Part shown: one piece after another, positions 24,998 through 34,251 of the stretch
How positions within the stretch are numbered: the stretch's first letter is position 1
Layout: every line of letters begins with the position of its first letter
Notes under the pieces: generated by a model
Told to the model about the DNA's origin: nothing
The model's database searches: none
What the model saw: only the letters and a program-made list of their open reading frames with translations
From: CAINVV01 sp036508555
GTDB taxonomy: Bacteria > Bacteroidota > Bacteroidia > Bacteroidales > Prolixibacteraceae
DNA: 64,000 nucleotides
Assembly (NCBI GenBank): GCA_036508555.1
Contig: DATCHD010000028.1
Location: 25,715 to 89,714 of the forward strand
Direction: 5' to 3'
Program-made: the position numbers and the translations under genes

Positions 24998-26254
24998 CTA
25001 GAACAGTTTCAAAATCTGGGATATCAGAAGCATGGCAGAAAGAAGGACCAGTACGATCACCGTGCTCCAACCAATGATGTTGTTGAGCGGTTTATTCACA
25101 TACTCGCCCATAATTTTCTTGTTGTTAACCAGCAAGATCATACAAACCAGAAAAACGGGCAGAAGCAGTCCATTGATAACCTGCGACCATAACGAAATTG
25201 ATATCAACGGGGCGTTTGGAAGTAGGATTATCCCGGTAGAAATGACAAGGATTGAGGTGTAAAGCGTAAAAAATTCAGGTGCTTCCTCCCATTTTTTGTC
25301 GATCCCTGCTTCAAATCCGAAGGCTTCGCAGACATAAAAGGAGGTCGCAAGAGGCAAAATTGTTGCTGAGAAGATCGAGGCAACGAACAAACCAAATGCG
25401 AAGACATGAGCAGCAAACTGACCAGCCAGCGGTTGCAATGCCATGGCAGCATCTTTTGCTTCCTCAATTTTGATACCGTTTACATGAAGGGTCGAGGCAC
25501 AGGCCACGATGATGAAGAATGCTACTACAACCGTCACGATACATCCTACCAGGATATCGATAAGGGTATATCTGTAGTTTTTCATCTTTAGACCTTTCTC
25601 AATCACAGACGATTGCATGTAAAACAGCATCCAGGGAGCGATAGTGGTACCAATGACGCCGATGATCATTGCCAGGCTTTCACCGTTAACAGGAAAATCG
25701 GGATGGATAATGCTGTGTCCGATTTCCGACCATTGCGGTTTTCCCAAGATCGCTGAGACCACATAAGTAAGCAACGAAACGCTGAACAGCAGGAAGATCC
25801 GTTCAGCAATCTTATAGGTTCCTTTGACGACGAGCAGCCAGACCATTACACCAACGACCGGTACAGAAATGTATTTACTCACATGGAATAACTCCATACT
25901 TCCCGCAACACCTGCAAATTCTGTGGTTGTGTTGCCGATATCGGCAAAAATCAGGGCAAGGAAAATAAAAAAGGTAATTTTGACACCCGCATTTTCCCGG
26001 ATCAAATCGGCAAGACCTTTTCCTGTGACAATCCCCATACGGGCATTCATTTCCTGAATCACGACCAGCACCAGAAAGGATGGAATCAGAGTCCAGATCA
26101 GGTTGTATCCGTACAAAGCGCCTGCAACAGAGTAGGTTGTAATACCTCCTGCGTCATTATCCACACTTCCGGTGATGATTCCGGGACCTAAAACAGCAAG
26201 GAAGATTCCAATTCTTTTGAGCAGGGATCTTCTTTTCAGTTTGTCTTTAAACAT
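24998..26254 (-). CDS. Nramp-family transporter with altered metal-binding motifs
   Basis: A 418-residue protein with about eleven helices. The opening GPGIITGSVDNDAGGITTYS aligns with Nramp helix 1 (GPAFL..., DPGN), but DPGN reads DAGG: the Asp stays and the Asn is lost. Helix 6, which carries MPH in Mn/Fe transporters, reads GTTIAPWMLFYMQ, so the metal-binding Met is Ala and the His is Trp. Such changes exclude ordinary MntH behaviour; some Nramp-related proteins with a changed site move magnesium. It follows the MgtE-like gene by 11 bases on the same strand, so Mg2+ or another hard divalent cation is a reasonable guess. Confidence 0.85.
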   Translation of the reverse strand: MFKDKLKRRSLLKRIGIFLAVLGPGIITGSVDNDAGGITTYSVAGALYGYNLIWTLIPSFLVLVVIQEMNARMGIVTGKGLADLIRENAGVKITFFIFLALIFADIGNTTTEFAGVAGSMELFHVSKYISVPVVGVMVWLLVVKGTYKIAERIFLLFSVSLLTYVVSAILGKPQWSEIGHSIIHPDFPVNGESLAMIIGVIGTTIAPWMLFYMQSSVIEKGLKMKNYRYTLIDILVGCIVTVVVAFFIIVACASTLHVNGIKIEEAKDAAMALQPLAGQFAAHVFAFGLFVASIFSATILPLATSFYVCEAFGFEAGIDKKWEEAPEFFTLYTSILVISTGIILLPNAPLISISLWSQVINGLLLPVFLVCMILLVNNKKIMGEYVNKPLNNIIGWSTVIVLVLLSAMLLISQILKLF

Positions 26255-26265
26255 GCCTGTACCTT

Positions 26266-27543
26266 CTATTTTTTATTGGTCCTTCTTTTATTTACCAAAT
26301 CCTCGATAACATCATGAATGACAACCATCCCTTCGAGCTGTTTACTATCATTGATCACGGGTATTGCCAGCAGATTGTATTTGGAGACCAGTTCAGCCAC
26401 ATCGTCAATTTTCTGTTCGTCATATAAAAAGATCGGGTCGTCATTCATGATGTCAGATAACTTCACGGTAGGTTCAGCAACCGCCAGGTCCCTGAAGGTG
26501 AGCGTACCGATCAGTTCATTGTTCTTATTGATGACAAAGAATCCGAACATCGATTCAGTTTCAGGCTGACTGAGTCGCAAATCTCTAAAGACAGCCTCCA
26601 CGGTAGTTTCCTCATCGTAAGCAAGGATCTCAGTTGTCATGATACTGCCTACCTCGTAATTTTCATATTCCAGCAGTTCGCGAACTTCTGAGGATGATAC
26701 GGCTTCCATCTCATTCAGCAACATCTCAGCCTTGTCTGCTTCCAGTTCATCGAGAATATCGGCAGCCTCATTGGCAGGCATTTTCTCCAGGACGTCGGCC
26801 ATTTTTTCGACCGACATTCCCTCGATAATCTTGAGCCGAGCTTTTGGTTCCATCTCTTCCAGAACGTCGGCCGCCATCTCCTCATCCAGGGATTGAAAGA
26901 CCGACTGACGCGAGCGGTTATCCAGGTCTTCGATGATGTCTGCAAGATCGGAAGGGTGGAGGGTATTGAGTTTGGAGAAAGTCGAAGTAAGTTTGATGCT
27001 AAGATTAGAGTAATCAATAGCCTCCATATCGTCCCACGAAATGAATTTGGAGGGGACTTCAGCTTTTATCAGGGAGAACAAAAGTTTAACGGGTTGTCCG
27101 ATGCCGATTCTTCTCAGGAGTCCTTCGATGCCGACATCCACAGCGATGGCATAGGTGATATTGTTGATAGTGGCCAGCCTGACGTCATTGACGCGAACTA
27201 CTTTGCGACCATTAAGATCGACGATCTGCTTATCCATTACCAAAGCAGCCAGCGGAATGCTCTCATCTTTTTTGCTTTCAGTCAGCTCTTCCAGCTTGTG
27301 GCAGATTACAAAGAGCTTCTTATTCCTTTTGGAGACATCAAAGTGATCGAAGGAAAAATGTTTGATATCCTTGTCGATTTGGATGGAAATACCTTGAACC
27401 ACAGGTTTCTCCATGGTCTCCTGATTCGTGGACAGCTCCGAACTGAGCAACAAATCCTTGACGGTACCGATCAAATAACCTTCCGGTCCATGAACTTTGG
27501 CACCAACTATACGGCTTAGAAAAAATGGGACTGTTGAAGTCAT
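26266..27543 (-). CDS. Soluble MgtE-N/CBS protein with PRC-barrel region
   Basis: The 425-residue protein lacks membrane helices. In order: a PRC-barrel-like N-terminal half (VGAKVHGPEGYLIGTVKDLL, and ALVMDKQIVDLNGRKVVRVNDV near 145), an MgtE_N superhelix (about 200-285, repeats such as LHPSDLADIIEDL, MSVEKMADVLEKM, MPANEAADILDEL) and two CBS domains (about 290-420). In MgtE channels the N and CBS domains bind Mg2+ and gate the pore; here the pore is absent and the gene precedes an Nramp-like transporter. A cytoplasmic Mg2+-sensing regulator of that transporter is inferred. Confidence 0.85.
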   Translation of the reverse strand: MTSTVPFFLSRIVGAKVHGPEGYLIGTVKDLLLSSELSTNQETMEKPVVQGISIQIDKDIKHFSFDHFDVSKRNKKLFVICHKLEELTESKKDESIPLAALVMDKQIVDLNGRKVVRVNDVRLATINNITYAIAVDVGIEGLLRRIGIGQPVKLLFSLIKAEVPSKFISWDDMEAIDYSNLSIKLTSTFSKLNTLHPSDLADIIEDLDNRSRQSVFQSLDEEMAADVLEEMEPKARLKIIEGMSVEKMADVLEKMPANEAADILDELEADKAEMLLNEMEAVSSSEVRELLEYENYEVGSIMTTEILAYDEETTVEAVFRDLRLSQPETESMFGFFVINKNNELIGTLTFRDLAVAEPTVKLSDIMNDDPIFLYDEQKIDDVAELVSKYNLLAIPVINDSKQLEGMVVIHDVIEDLVNKRRTNKK

Positions 27544-27718
27544 ACAAGCCTCCTTTGCTTTTTTTGAAATAGCTCAGGAGGTCGGATAAAAGGCCGATCA
27601 TCCCGACTACATCAGGATAAATATTAAGTATCTACTCGAGCCTTCTTCCATATTAATGGTTTCTGTTTTCAGCAGGGGCAAAAGTACAATATTCATTTAC
27701 AAAAACAAACCTTCAATC

Positions 27719-29401
27719 CTATTTCTTCTTCAGCCATAAACCTTCCATTGACTCAAGCGTTTTTCCCTTGGTTTCGGGAACCATCTTCCAGACAAACAGA
27801 GCAGATAGAATACCCATAATCCCGTAAATCCAGTAAGAGAAACCATGGTTAAACTGGCTGGTCAGCCAAACATTGTCGTTCATCATCGGAAAAGTCAGGG
27901 AAACAATCCAGTTGGCAATCCACTGAGCTGCAACGGCAATGGACATGGCTGCGCGTATGGAGTTTGGAAAAATTTCAGATAACAGCACCCAGCATACAGG
28001 TCCCCAGCTCATGGCAAAAGAAGCCGTATAGAGGAGCATAAATGCCAGGGCAGCATATCCTTGCAGCGGGGTCAGGATTCCGCCCGTCTGACCCAAAAAG
28101 AAAGTAAATCCAAGTAAAATCATGCTGAAAGCCATTCCCAGCGAACCAATGATCATCAGCGGTTTACGTCCGAATTTGTCGACTGTCAAGATAGCCACTA
28201 CCGTGAAAACCAGGTTAACAGCTCCTACGATAATGGTCTGAAGCAGTGAACTATCGGTGGAGGCTCCCATGTTGCGGAAGATGTTTCCGGCATAATAAAG
28301 CACCACATTGATACCCACAAACTGCTGAAATACAGAGAGCATTATTCCTACGAAAATGATCAGAAAGCCATAAGACATCCACGGTGCGTTGGCCTCGTGC
28401 AGGGTACCTTTGATCTCTTCCAAAATGATGCTGGCCTGTTGTTTGCCGGCAATCTTCTCCAGAACTTTCAGGGCCTTATCCTCCTGGCCTTTCAGCACTA
28501 GGTAACGGGGTGTTTCCGGAATGAAGAAAAGAAGTACGATGAATATCCCGGCAGGGATGGCTCCTGAGAAAAACATCCAGCGCCAGCCGTCGGTGATCAG
28601 CCATTGCTCATCACCAAGTCTGGCAATGAAGTAGTTGACGAAATAAATGACGAACATGCCGAAGATGATCGCGAACTGATTGAATGATACCAGCTTACCA
28701 CGAATCTTTGCGGGCGCGATCTCCGCAATGTACATCGGGGAGATCATGGAAGCGAGGCCAACACCGATGCCGCCAATGATCCTGTAGATGACAAAAGAAT
28801 AGACTGGCAGCGTACCGAAGAAGTTCAGTCCCTCCGGATTCCAGGCACCGATCGCCGAAATGAAGAAGGCTGTTGCAGCGATGAACAGTCCGTTTTTACG
28901 TCCGAGTGCACGGGATATGAACCCTGCAACAGAACCACCTATCACACAGCCAATCAGCGCACTTGCAATGACAAAACCTTTGATGGTATCGACCGAATCT
29001 TTCAAGGTGGCTGGATCATTTGGAATCGCTTTGGAAAGGAAAGTGACTACCCAAATTGTCAGCAAACCTAGAATAATTCCACCGGAAATCAAGCCTTTTT
29101 TCTTGCCCAGAAGTTTGACGATCTGTCCGGATATGATAAAGAAAACCAAGTACAAAACCAATACCATAGTCACTTTATATTGCGAAATGACACTAATTGC
29201 GTAGCTGTATTGGGAGGGATCAGTGATCTTTGCAATATAAAATTCGACAATCGATTTTTCTGCTCCGTTGACCACTGCTGTGTCATAACCAAAAAGCAGT
29301 CCGCCCAAAGTTGCCACCAGTGTTAACATAATGATGTACATCGGGTTGCCGGTCTGATAGGCGCTTGTTCCGGATTTTGAAGAAGTATCGATGAATGACA
29401 T
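27719..29401 (-). CDS. xylE: Sugar/H+ symporter of the MFS sugar-porter family, XylE-like
   Basis: A 560-residue protein with twelve helices. Sugar-porter signatures include GGLLFGYDTAVVNGAEKS in helix 1, the central GRKNGL and GIGVGLASMISPMYIAE, PETPRYLV, and PETKGKTLESME at the C-terminus. The extracellular loop after helix 1 and the region near 60-135 are longer than in E. coli XylE (491 residues). It follows xylA, so it probably imports xylose at the inner membrane with protons. A long hairpin separates it from xylA. Confidence 0.9.
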   Translation of the reverse strand: MSFIDTSSKSGTSAYQTGNPMYIIMLTLVATLGGLLFGYDTAVVNGAEKSIVEFYIAKITDPSQYSYAISVISQYKVTMVLVLYLVFFIISGQIVKLLGKKKGLISGGIILGLLTIWVVTFLSKAIPNDPATLKDSVDTIKGFVIASALIGCVIGGSVAGFISRALGRKNGLFIAATAFFISAIGAWNPEGLNFFGTLPVYSFVIYRIIGGIGVGLASMISPMYIAEIAPAKIRGKLVSFNQFAIIFGMFVIYFVNYFIARLGDEQWLITDGWRWMFFSGAIPAGIFIVLLFFIPETPRYLVLKGQEDKALKVLEKIAGKQQASIILEEIKGTLHEANAPWMSYGFLIIFVGIMLSVFQQFVGINVVLYYAGNIFRNMGASTDSSLLQTIIVGAVNLVFTVVAILTVDKFGRKPLMIIGSLGMAFSMILLGFTFFLGQTGGILTPLQGYAALAFMLLYTASFAMSWGPVCWVLLSEIFPNSIRAAMSIAVAAQWIANWIVSLTFPMMNDNVWLTSQFNHGFSYWIYGIMGILSALFVWKMVPETKGKTLESMEGLWLKKK

Positions 29402-29454
29402 GTTTTGCCAGTGCTGGTGATTGCTTGCTAAATTTTAGACTTTAAATTAAGTAG

Positions 29455-29488
29455 GCAAGAAGGAAGGTTGCATTGCCTTCCTTCTTGC
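29455..29488. other. Strong stem-loop between xylA and xylE
   Basis: Perfect 13-bp arms GCAAGAAGGAAGG (29455-29467) and CCTTCCTTCTTGC (29476-29488) around 8 bases. Neither strand has a proper T-run after it, so rather than a plain terminator it may stabilise the 3' end of the xylB-xylA message or reduce transcription into xylE. Confidence 0.65.
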
Positions 29489-29500
29489 TGTATGCGTGTA

Positions 29501-30826
29501 TTATATATAGCAATTGATTAACTGTTCTAACATTTCCTGTTTGCCACTGATTTGTTTTGGCTCGCCTGCCGCTTTTGCAACATGACAGAGGTCATTCAGG
29601 GTCAGCTTACCGGACTCATACTCAGCTCCTTTGCCAGCATCGTAGGAAGCATAACGGTTAGCCTTCAGTTTCAAATAGTCTGAATCTTTTAGGATCTTAT
29701 CCGCGATAACCAGCGAACGGGCAAAAACATCCATTCCGCTTACATGTGCAATGAAGATATCTTCCAGATCAGTAGAATTACGTCGTGTTTTGGCATCGAA
29801 ATTGATGCCTCCGGTGGTGAATCCTCCTGCCTGGATAATTTCCAGCATCGCCTCGGCAACTTCATAAATATTTGTTGGGAATTCGTCTGTGTCCCATCCG
29901 TTTTGATAGTCGCCTTTGTTGGCATCGATGGAACCGAACATTTTAGTGTCACGTGCCATACGGAGTTCGTGGGCAAAGGTGTGTCCAGCCAGGGTAGCGT
30001 GGTTTACCTCGATATTCAGTTTGAAATCGTTTTCCAATCCGTGGGACTTTAGGAATCCTATAACTGTTTGTGTATCAAAATCATACTGATGTTTCATTGG
30101 CTCCATAGGTTTCGGTTCAATCAGGAAAGTACCCTTGAAACCTAATTTACGGGCATGGTCGCGGGCAACGGTGAGGAATCTACCCATGTGCTCCAGCTCT
30201 CTTCTGGTATCCGTATTATGCAGGCTCATATACCCTTCGCGTCCACCCCAGAAAACATAATTGGTACCACCCAGGGCAATCGTTGCCTCCATGGCGTTTT
30301 TGACCTGAACAGCAGCATTAGTTAAAACATTGAAATCAGGATTGGTGGATGCACCGTTCATGTAACGTGGATTGGAGAAAACATTGGCAGTTCCCCAAAG
30401 TAACTGGATTCCGGTAGCCTTCTGACGTTCCTTGATGAAATCGATCATGTCAGCGAGGCGTTTTTCAATTTCAAACACGGATCCGTCTCCTACCACATCG
30501 GTATCGTGGAAGCAATAGAAAGGAGCGCCAATCTTGCTGATGAATTCAAAAGCTGCATCCATTCTTTCTTTTGCGGCGGTCATCTTGTCGGAGGAGCCTA
30601 CCCACGGAAAAATTTGGGTTCCCGGACCGAACGGATCGCCGCCATCGCCGCAGAAAGTGTGCCAATAGGCAACTGCAAAGCGTAGATATTCTTTCATGGT
30701 TTTACCCATGACTACCTTATTCGCATCATAATATTTGAAGGCCAGCGGATTTTTTGATTGTGGTCCTTCGTACTTAATCTGTTCAATACCAGGAAAGTAC
30801 TCTTTGTTTCCCTTAAAAACTGTCAT
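29501..30826 (-). CDS. xylA: Xylose isomerase
   Basis: The 441-residue enzyme converts D-xylose to D-xylulose. Group II length and motifs: FCFHDTDVVGDG is the pattern around the catalytic His (here YCFHDTDVVGDG), then VFWGGREGYMSLHNTD, LIEPKPMEPMKHQYDFD and NIEVNHATLAGHTF with the metal ligands. It lies 24 bases after xylB in the xylB-xylA-xylE order. Confidence 0.97.
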   Translation of the reverse strand: MTVFKGNKEYFPGIEQIKYEGPQSKNPLAFKYYDANKVVMGKTMKEYLRFAVAYWHTFCGDGGDPFGPGTQIFPWVGSSDKMTAAKERMDAAFEFISKIGAPFYCFHDTDVVGDGSVFEIEKRLADMIDFIKERQKATGIQLLWGTANVFSNPRYMNGASTNPDFNVLTNAAVQVKNAMEATIALGGTNYVFWGGREGYMSLHNTDTRRELEHMGRFLTVARDHARKLGFKGTFLIEPKPMEPMKHQYDFDTQTVIGFLKSHGLENDFKLNIEVNHATLAGHTFAHELRMARDTKMFGSIDANKGDYQNGWDTDEFPTNIYEVAEAMLEIIQAGGFTTGGINFDAKTRRNSTDLEDIFIAHVSGMDVFARSLVIADKILKDSDYLKLKANRYASYDAGKGAEYESGKLTLNDLCHVAKAAGEPKQISGKQEMLEQLINCYI

Positions 30827-30850
30827 AACATTGAAATTTTAAATTTGAGA

Positions 30851-32344
30851 TTATATGTTTTTTATTTGTTTCTCAAGCTGGATTTTCCAGTTTTGGTAGG
30901 CTTCCTCGTACTGATCCTTTTTTGAGCCGTCAGGCCGGACTGTATCAAGTTTTTGCAGACTGGAAAATGCCTCACTGGCCGATGCATAATATCCGGAACC
31001 GATTCCGGCTCCCCTGGCGGCTCCGACCGAACCATCTGTATCATAGAGTTCTATGGTGGCACCTGTGACTCCCGCGAGGGTATCCCGGAATACCGGACTG
31101 AGGAACATATTGGCTTTTCCCGCCCGGATAACCTTTGCGTGGATCCCTATGTTTTCCATGATCTCCATGCCATATCTGAACGAGAAGACAATGCCTTCCT
31201 GGGCTGCCCTGAACAGGTGGGCATCTGTGTGGGTGTTGAATCCCAGTCCTGAAATCTGAGCCCCGATGTTTCTGTTCTGCAGGACGCGTTCTGCTCCGTT
31301 TCCGAAAGGTAGAATGCTCAGGCCTTCCGATCCGATGGCTACTGTGGCCGCTTTGTCGTTCATTTCCTGGTAAGAAAATTGTTTGTTGCCAACAAATTTG
31401 TTGAGCCAGGAATTCAATATACCCGTTCCGTTGATGCAGAGCAAAACGCCTAAGCGGGGATCCTTTTTGGTATGATTGACGTGAGCAAAGGTGTTAACCC
31501 TGGAAAGTGGGTCATATTTTACCTCTCCACTGACGCCATACACAACGCCGGAAGTGCCGGCTGTTGTAGCTATTTCACCCGGGTTCAGAACATTCAGGGA
31601 AAGAGCGTTATTGGGCTGATCTCCTGCGCGGTAACTGATTTTGGTGCCTTCGGCAAGACCGAGTTCGGCGGCCGCCTGAGCATTGACGACACATTGTACC
31701 GAAAAAGTCGGAACGATGGCGGGAATCAGGGAAGGAGCAAATCCGTAATAGTTTAGGATGCTTTTTGCCACGGCATCCTCCTTGAAATTCCAAAGAATTC
31801 CCTCTGATAATCCGCTGGCAGTGGTCTGAATCTCTCCCGACAGCTTCATGGCAATATAATCTCCCGGTAACATAATCTTGTCTATCTGGCGATATAATTC
31901 TGGTTCATTTTCCTTCACCCACATCAGTTTGGACGCGGTAAAATTTCCTGGTGAATTGAGCAGGCTGGCCAGGCAATTTTCTTCTCCCAGATCTTTAAAA
32001 GCCTTATTTCCGTAAACTGCAGCGCGGGAGTCGCACCAGATGATAGAGGGGCGCAGTACATTCTTATTCTTGTCTACCACTACCAGTCCGTGCATCTGGT
32101 AAGAAATACCGATGGAATCAATCGTTTTGGGGTCGGTTTTCGAGGTATTCAAAACATCACTGATAGCAAGTTTAAGGTTCTGCCACCATGTTTCCGGGGA
32201 TTGTTCAGCCCATCCGGACTGCAAGGCCATAATCTTCATTTCCTGTTTGGGGTAGAACGCCGAGGCAATGGATTTTCCAGTATTACCATCAACAATTGAT
32301 GCCTTAACGGATGAGCTCCCAATGTCGATTCCTAGTAGATGCAT
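30851..32344 (-). CDS. xylB: Xylulokinase
   Basis: A 497-residue FGGY kinase that phosphorylates D-xylulose to xylulose 5-phosphate. MHLLGIDIGSSSVKASIVD is the first phosphate motif, YQMHGLVVVD and WCDSRA are xylulokinase-type, and the second ATPase lobe has AGDQPNNALS and TTAGTSGVVYG. It is the first gene of the xyl operon; no regulator gene is in the window. A nested palindrome lies about 50 bases upstream. Confidence 0.95.
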   Translation of the reverse strand: MHLLGIDIGSSSVKASIVDGNTGKSIASAFYPKQEMKIMALQSGWAEQSPETWWQNLKLAISDVLNTSKTDPKTIDSIGISYQMHGLVVVDKNKNVLRPSIIWCDSRAAVYGNKAFKDLGEENCLASLLNSPGNFTASKLMWVKENEPELYRQIDKIMLPGDYIAMKLSGEIQTTASGLSEGILWNFKEDAVAKSILNYYGFAPSLIPAIVPTFSVQCVVNAQAAAELGLAEGTKISYRAGDQPNNALSLNVLNPGEIATTAGTSGVVYGVSGEVKYDPLSRVNTFAHVNHTKKDPRLGVLLCINGTGILNSWLNKFVGNKQFSYQEMNDKAATVAIGSEGLSILPFGNGAERVLQNRNIGAQISGLGFNTHTDAHLFRAAQEGIVFSFRYGMEIMENIGIHAKVIRAGKANMFLSPVFRDTLAGVTGATIELYDTDGSVGAARGAGIGSGYYASASEAFSSLQKLDTVRPDGSKKDQYEEAYQNWKIQLEKQIKNI

Positions 32345-32391
32345 ATTGTATGTTGTATAAATTGAGTGATCAATGTAGTAAAATGGCAGAA

Positions 32392-32445
32392 CGTCATGCT
32401 GTCATCCCTCGTTTCAAACGAGGGATAGCGGTGTTCAGCATGACG
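32392..32445. repeat. Nested palindrome, CCCTCGTT family, copy 3
   Basis: The core ATCCCTCGTTT/AAACGAGGGAT (32404-32414 and 32416-32426) repeats the 2098-2122 unit. It is framed by a second inverted repeat, CGTCATGCTG (32392-32401) and CAGCATGACG (32436-32445). It sits in the 286-base gap between divergent xylB and the GH51 gene, where no clear promoter was seen. Confidence 0.85.
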
Positions 32446-32630
32446 CTGGATGCTTAAAACTTTACCCATCCTGATGTCAGATTCATCAAATATAAAGACA
32501 TATTTGAGCTGAAGGTTATGCTAAATGATGTTTTTTTTCAAAATTTTCAAAATTGCGGGAGGCTGCCGGGCAGTTTTGGCGGATATCAGAAAATGCGTAT
32601 TTTTACTTCAACGATCTAAAATTCCTGAAG

Positions 32631-34166
32631 ATGAAAAAATCCATTCTGTTTTCTTTTATGCTAAGCCTTGTTTTTGCTGGCTTTTCGTTAGTTGGAATGG
32701 CACAATCCGCAATTGTTGTTCATGCAGACCAACCGGGGGCAAAAATCGATAAGGCCATCTACGGCCATTTTGCCGAACACCTGGGACATTGTATATATGG
32801 CGGTATTTGGGTTGGTGAGAAATCTGATATCCCAAACATCCGGGGGTACCGTTCTGATGTGGTCAATGCATTAAAAGATCTGAGCGTACCTTTGATTCGC
32901 TGGCCCGGGGGATGTTTCGCTGACACCTATCACTGGAAAGACGGTATTGGTCCCAAATCGGAGAGACCTTCCATCATCAATGTGCACTGGGGCGGCGTTA
33001 CGGAAGACAATAGTTTCGGAACACATGAATTTCTTGATTTCTGTGAGCTGATTGGTGCAGATGCCTATGTCAACCTGAATGTAGGGAGTGGAACGGTACG
33101 TGAGGCTTCCGAATGGGTCGAATATGTCACTTCCTCGAACGAGAGTCCGATGACCAAACTTCGCAAACAAAACGGACGCGAAAAGCCCTGGAATGTAAAG
33201 TATTGGGCAGTAGGAAATGAAACCTGGGGTTGTGGCGGAAACATGCGACCCGAGTATTATTCGGATATTTATCGCCAGTTCTCAACCTTTATGCGTGCTC
33301 CGGGGATGTACAAAATTGCCAGTGGAGCCAATGTGGAAGATTACAAGTGGACAGAGATAATGATGAAGGAATCCGCCAGATATATGAACGGACTCTCTCT
33401 TCACTATTATACAGTACCGGATAACTGGCAGAAGAAAGGCTCCGCAACCATTTTTGATGAAGCGAAATGGTTCATTACCCTTCAGAAGACCCTGAAAATG
33501 GAGGAACTTGTCACCAAACATTCTGCAATCATGGATCAATACGATCCTAAAAAAAGAGTCGGATTACTTGTCGACGAGTGGGGATGCTGGTACGATGTTG
33601 AACCAGGCACGAATCCTGGCTTTCTTTTTCAGCAAAGCACTTTAAGGGATGCCCTGGTTGCCGGTATCAATCTGAATATTTACAACAATCATGCAGACAG
33701 GGTGAGGATGAGCAACATTGCCCAGATGATCAATGTCCTTCAATCGGTGATCCTGACGAGGGATAAAGAGATGGTTCTGACACCAACTTATTATGTTTTC
33801 AAGATGTACAAGGTTCACCAGGATGCTGTGTTGCTGCCGGTTGAGATAAAATGCAACAAGTATACTTATGAAGGACAATCAGTTGATGCGGTGAACTGCT
33901 CCGCTTCCATCAAAGAAGGCATCATCAGTATCACGGTATGTAACTTGGATCCCAATAAGCCGCAAGAGATCAGCTTCGACCTTCCCGGCACAAAGCTTTC
34001 AAAAATTAGTGGTAAAATTGTGACTGCAGAGAAGATCAATTCTTACAATGATTTTGGCAAAAAGGAAGAGGTCACCATGACAGATTTCAAAAATGCTAAA
34101 ATTGCCAGCGGAAAAATTGAAACGGTTTTGCCGGCAAAATCGGTGGTTCTGTTACAACTGCAATAA
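32631..34166 (+). CDS. GH51 alpha-L-arabinofuranosidase, secreted
   Basis: A 511-residue exported glycosidase that releases arabinofuranose side chains from arabinoxylan or arabinan. Signal peptide MKKSILFSFMLSLVFAGFSL...MAQ (1-25). GH51 marks: IYGHFAEHLG, RWPGGCFADTY, acid/base Glu197 in VGNETWG, nucleophile Glu316 in LLVDEWG. The ATG at 32631 directly precedes the signal peptide; the frame is open to 32553. It is divergent from xylB-xylA-xylE, which would use xylose freed from the same polymers. Confidence 0.95.
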   Translation: MKKSILFSFMLSLVFAGFSLVGMAQSAIVVHADQPGAKIDKAIYGHFAEHLGHCIYGGIWVGEKSDIPNIRGYRSDVVNALKDLSVPLIRWPGGCFADTYHWKDGIGPKSERPSIINVHWGGVTEDNSFGTHEFLDFCELIGADAYVNLNVGSGTVREASEWVEYVTSSNESPMTKLRKQNGREKPWNVKYWAVGNETWGCGGNMRPEYYSDIYRQFSTFMRAPGMYKIASGANVEDYKWTEIMMKESARYMNGLSLHYYTVPDNWQKKGSATIFDEAKWFITLQKTLKMEELVTKHSAIMDQYDPKKRVGLLVDEWGCWYDVEPGTNPGFLFQQSTLRDALVAGINLNIYNNHADRVRMSNIAQMINVLQSVILTRDKEMVLTPTYYVFKMYKVHQDAVLLPVEIKCNKYTYEGQSVDAVNCSASIKEGIISITVCNLDPNKPQEISFDLPGTKLSKISGKIVTAEKINSYNDFGKKEEVTMTDFKNAKIASGKIETVLPAKSVVLLQLQ

Positions 34167-34251
34167 TATTATCACTTTTGAAAAAGATAATTGACTTACA
34201 GTTTTTGTTAGTGAATTATTCTTAAACAGATGTAAATAAGTAATTTGGTTT

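Noticed and set aside
26893..27519. 208-codon plus-strand frame
   Set aside because: Antisense to the MgtE-N/CBS gene, whose domain pattern is clear.
27544..27718. Metal riboswitch (M-box or similar) upstream of the MgtE-like/Nramp genes
   Set aside because: I could not recognise a conserved core or plausible fold in the 175-base gap.
34167..34251. Cobalamin riboswitch before the methionine synthase modules
   Set aside because: The gap is only 85 AT-rich bases, too short, and lacks a B12-box-like sequence.
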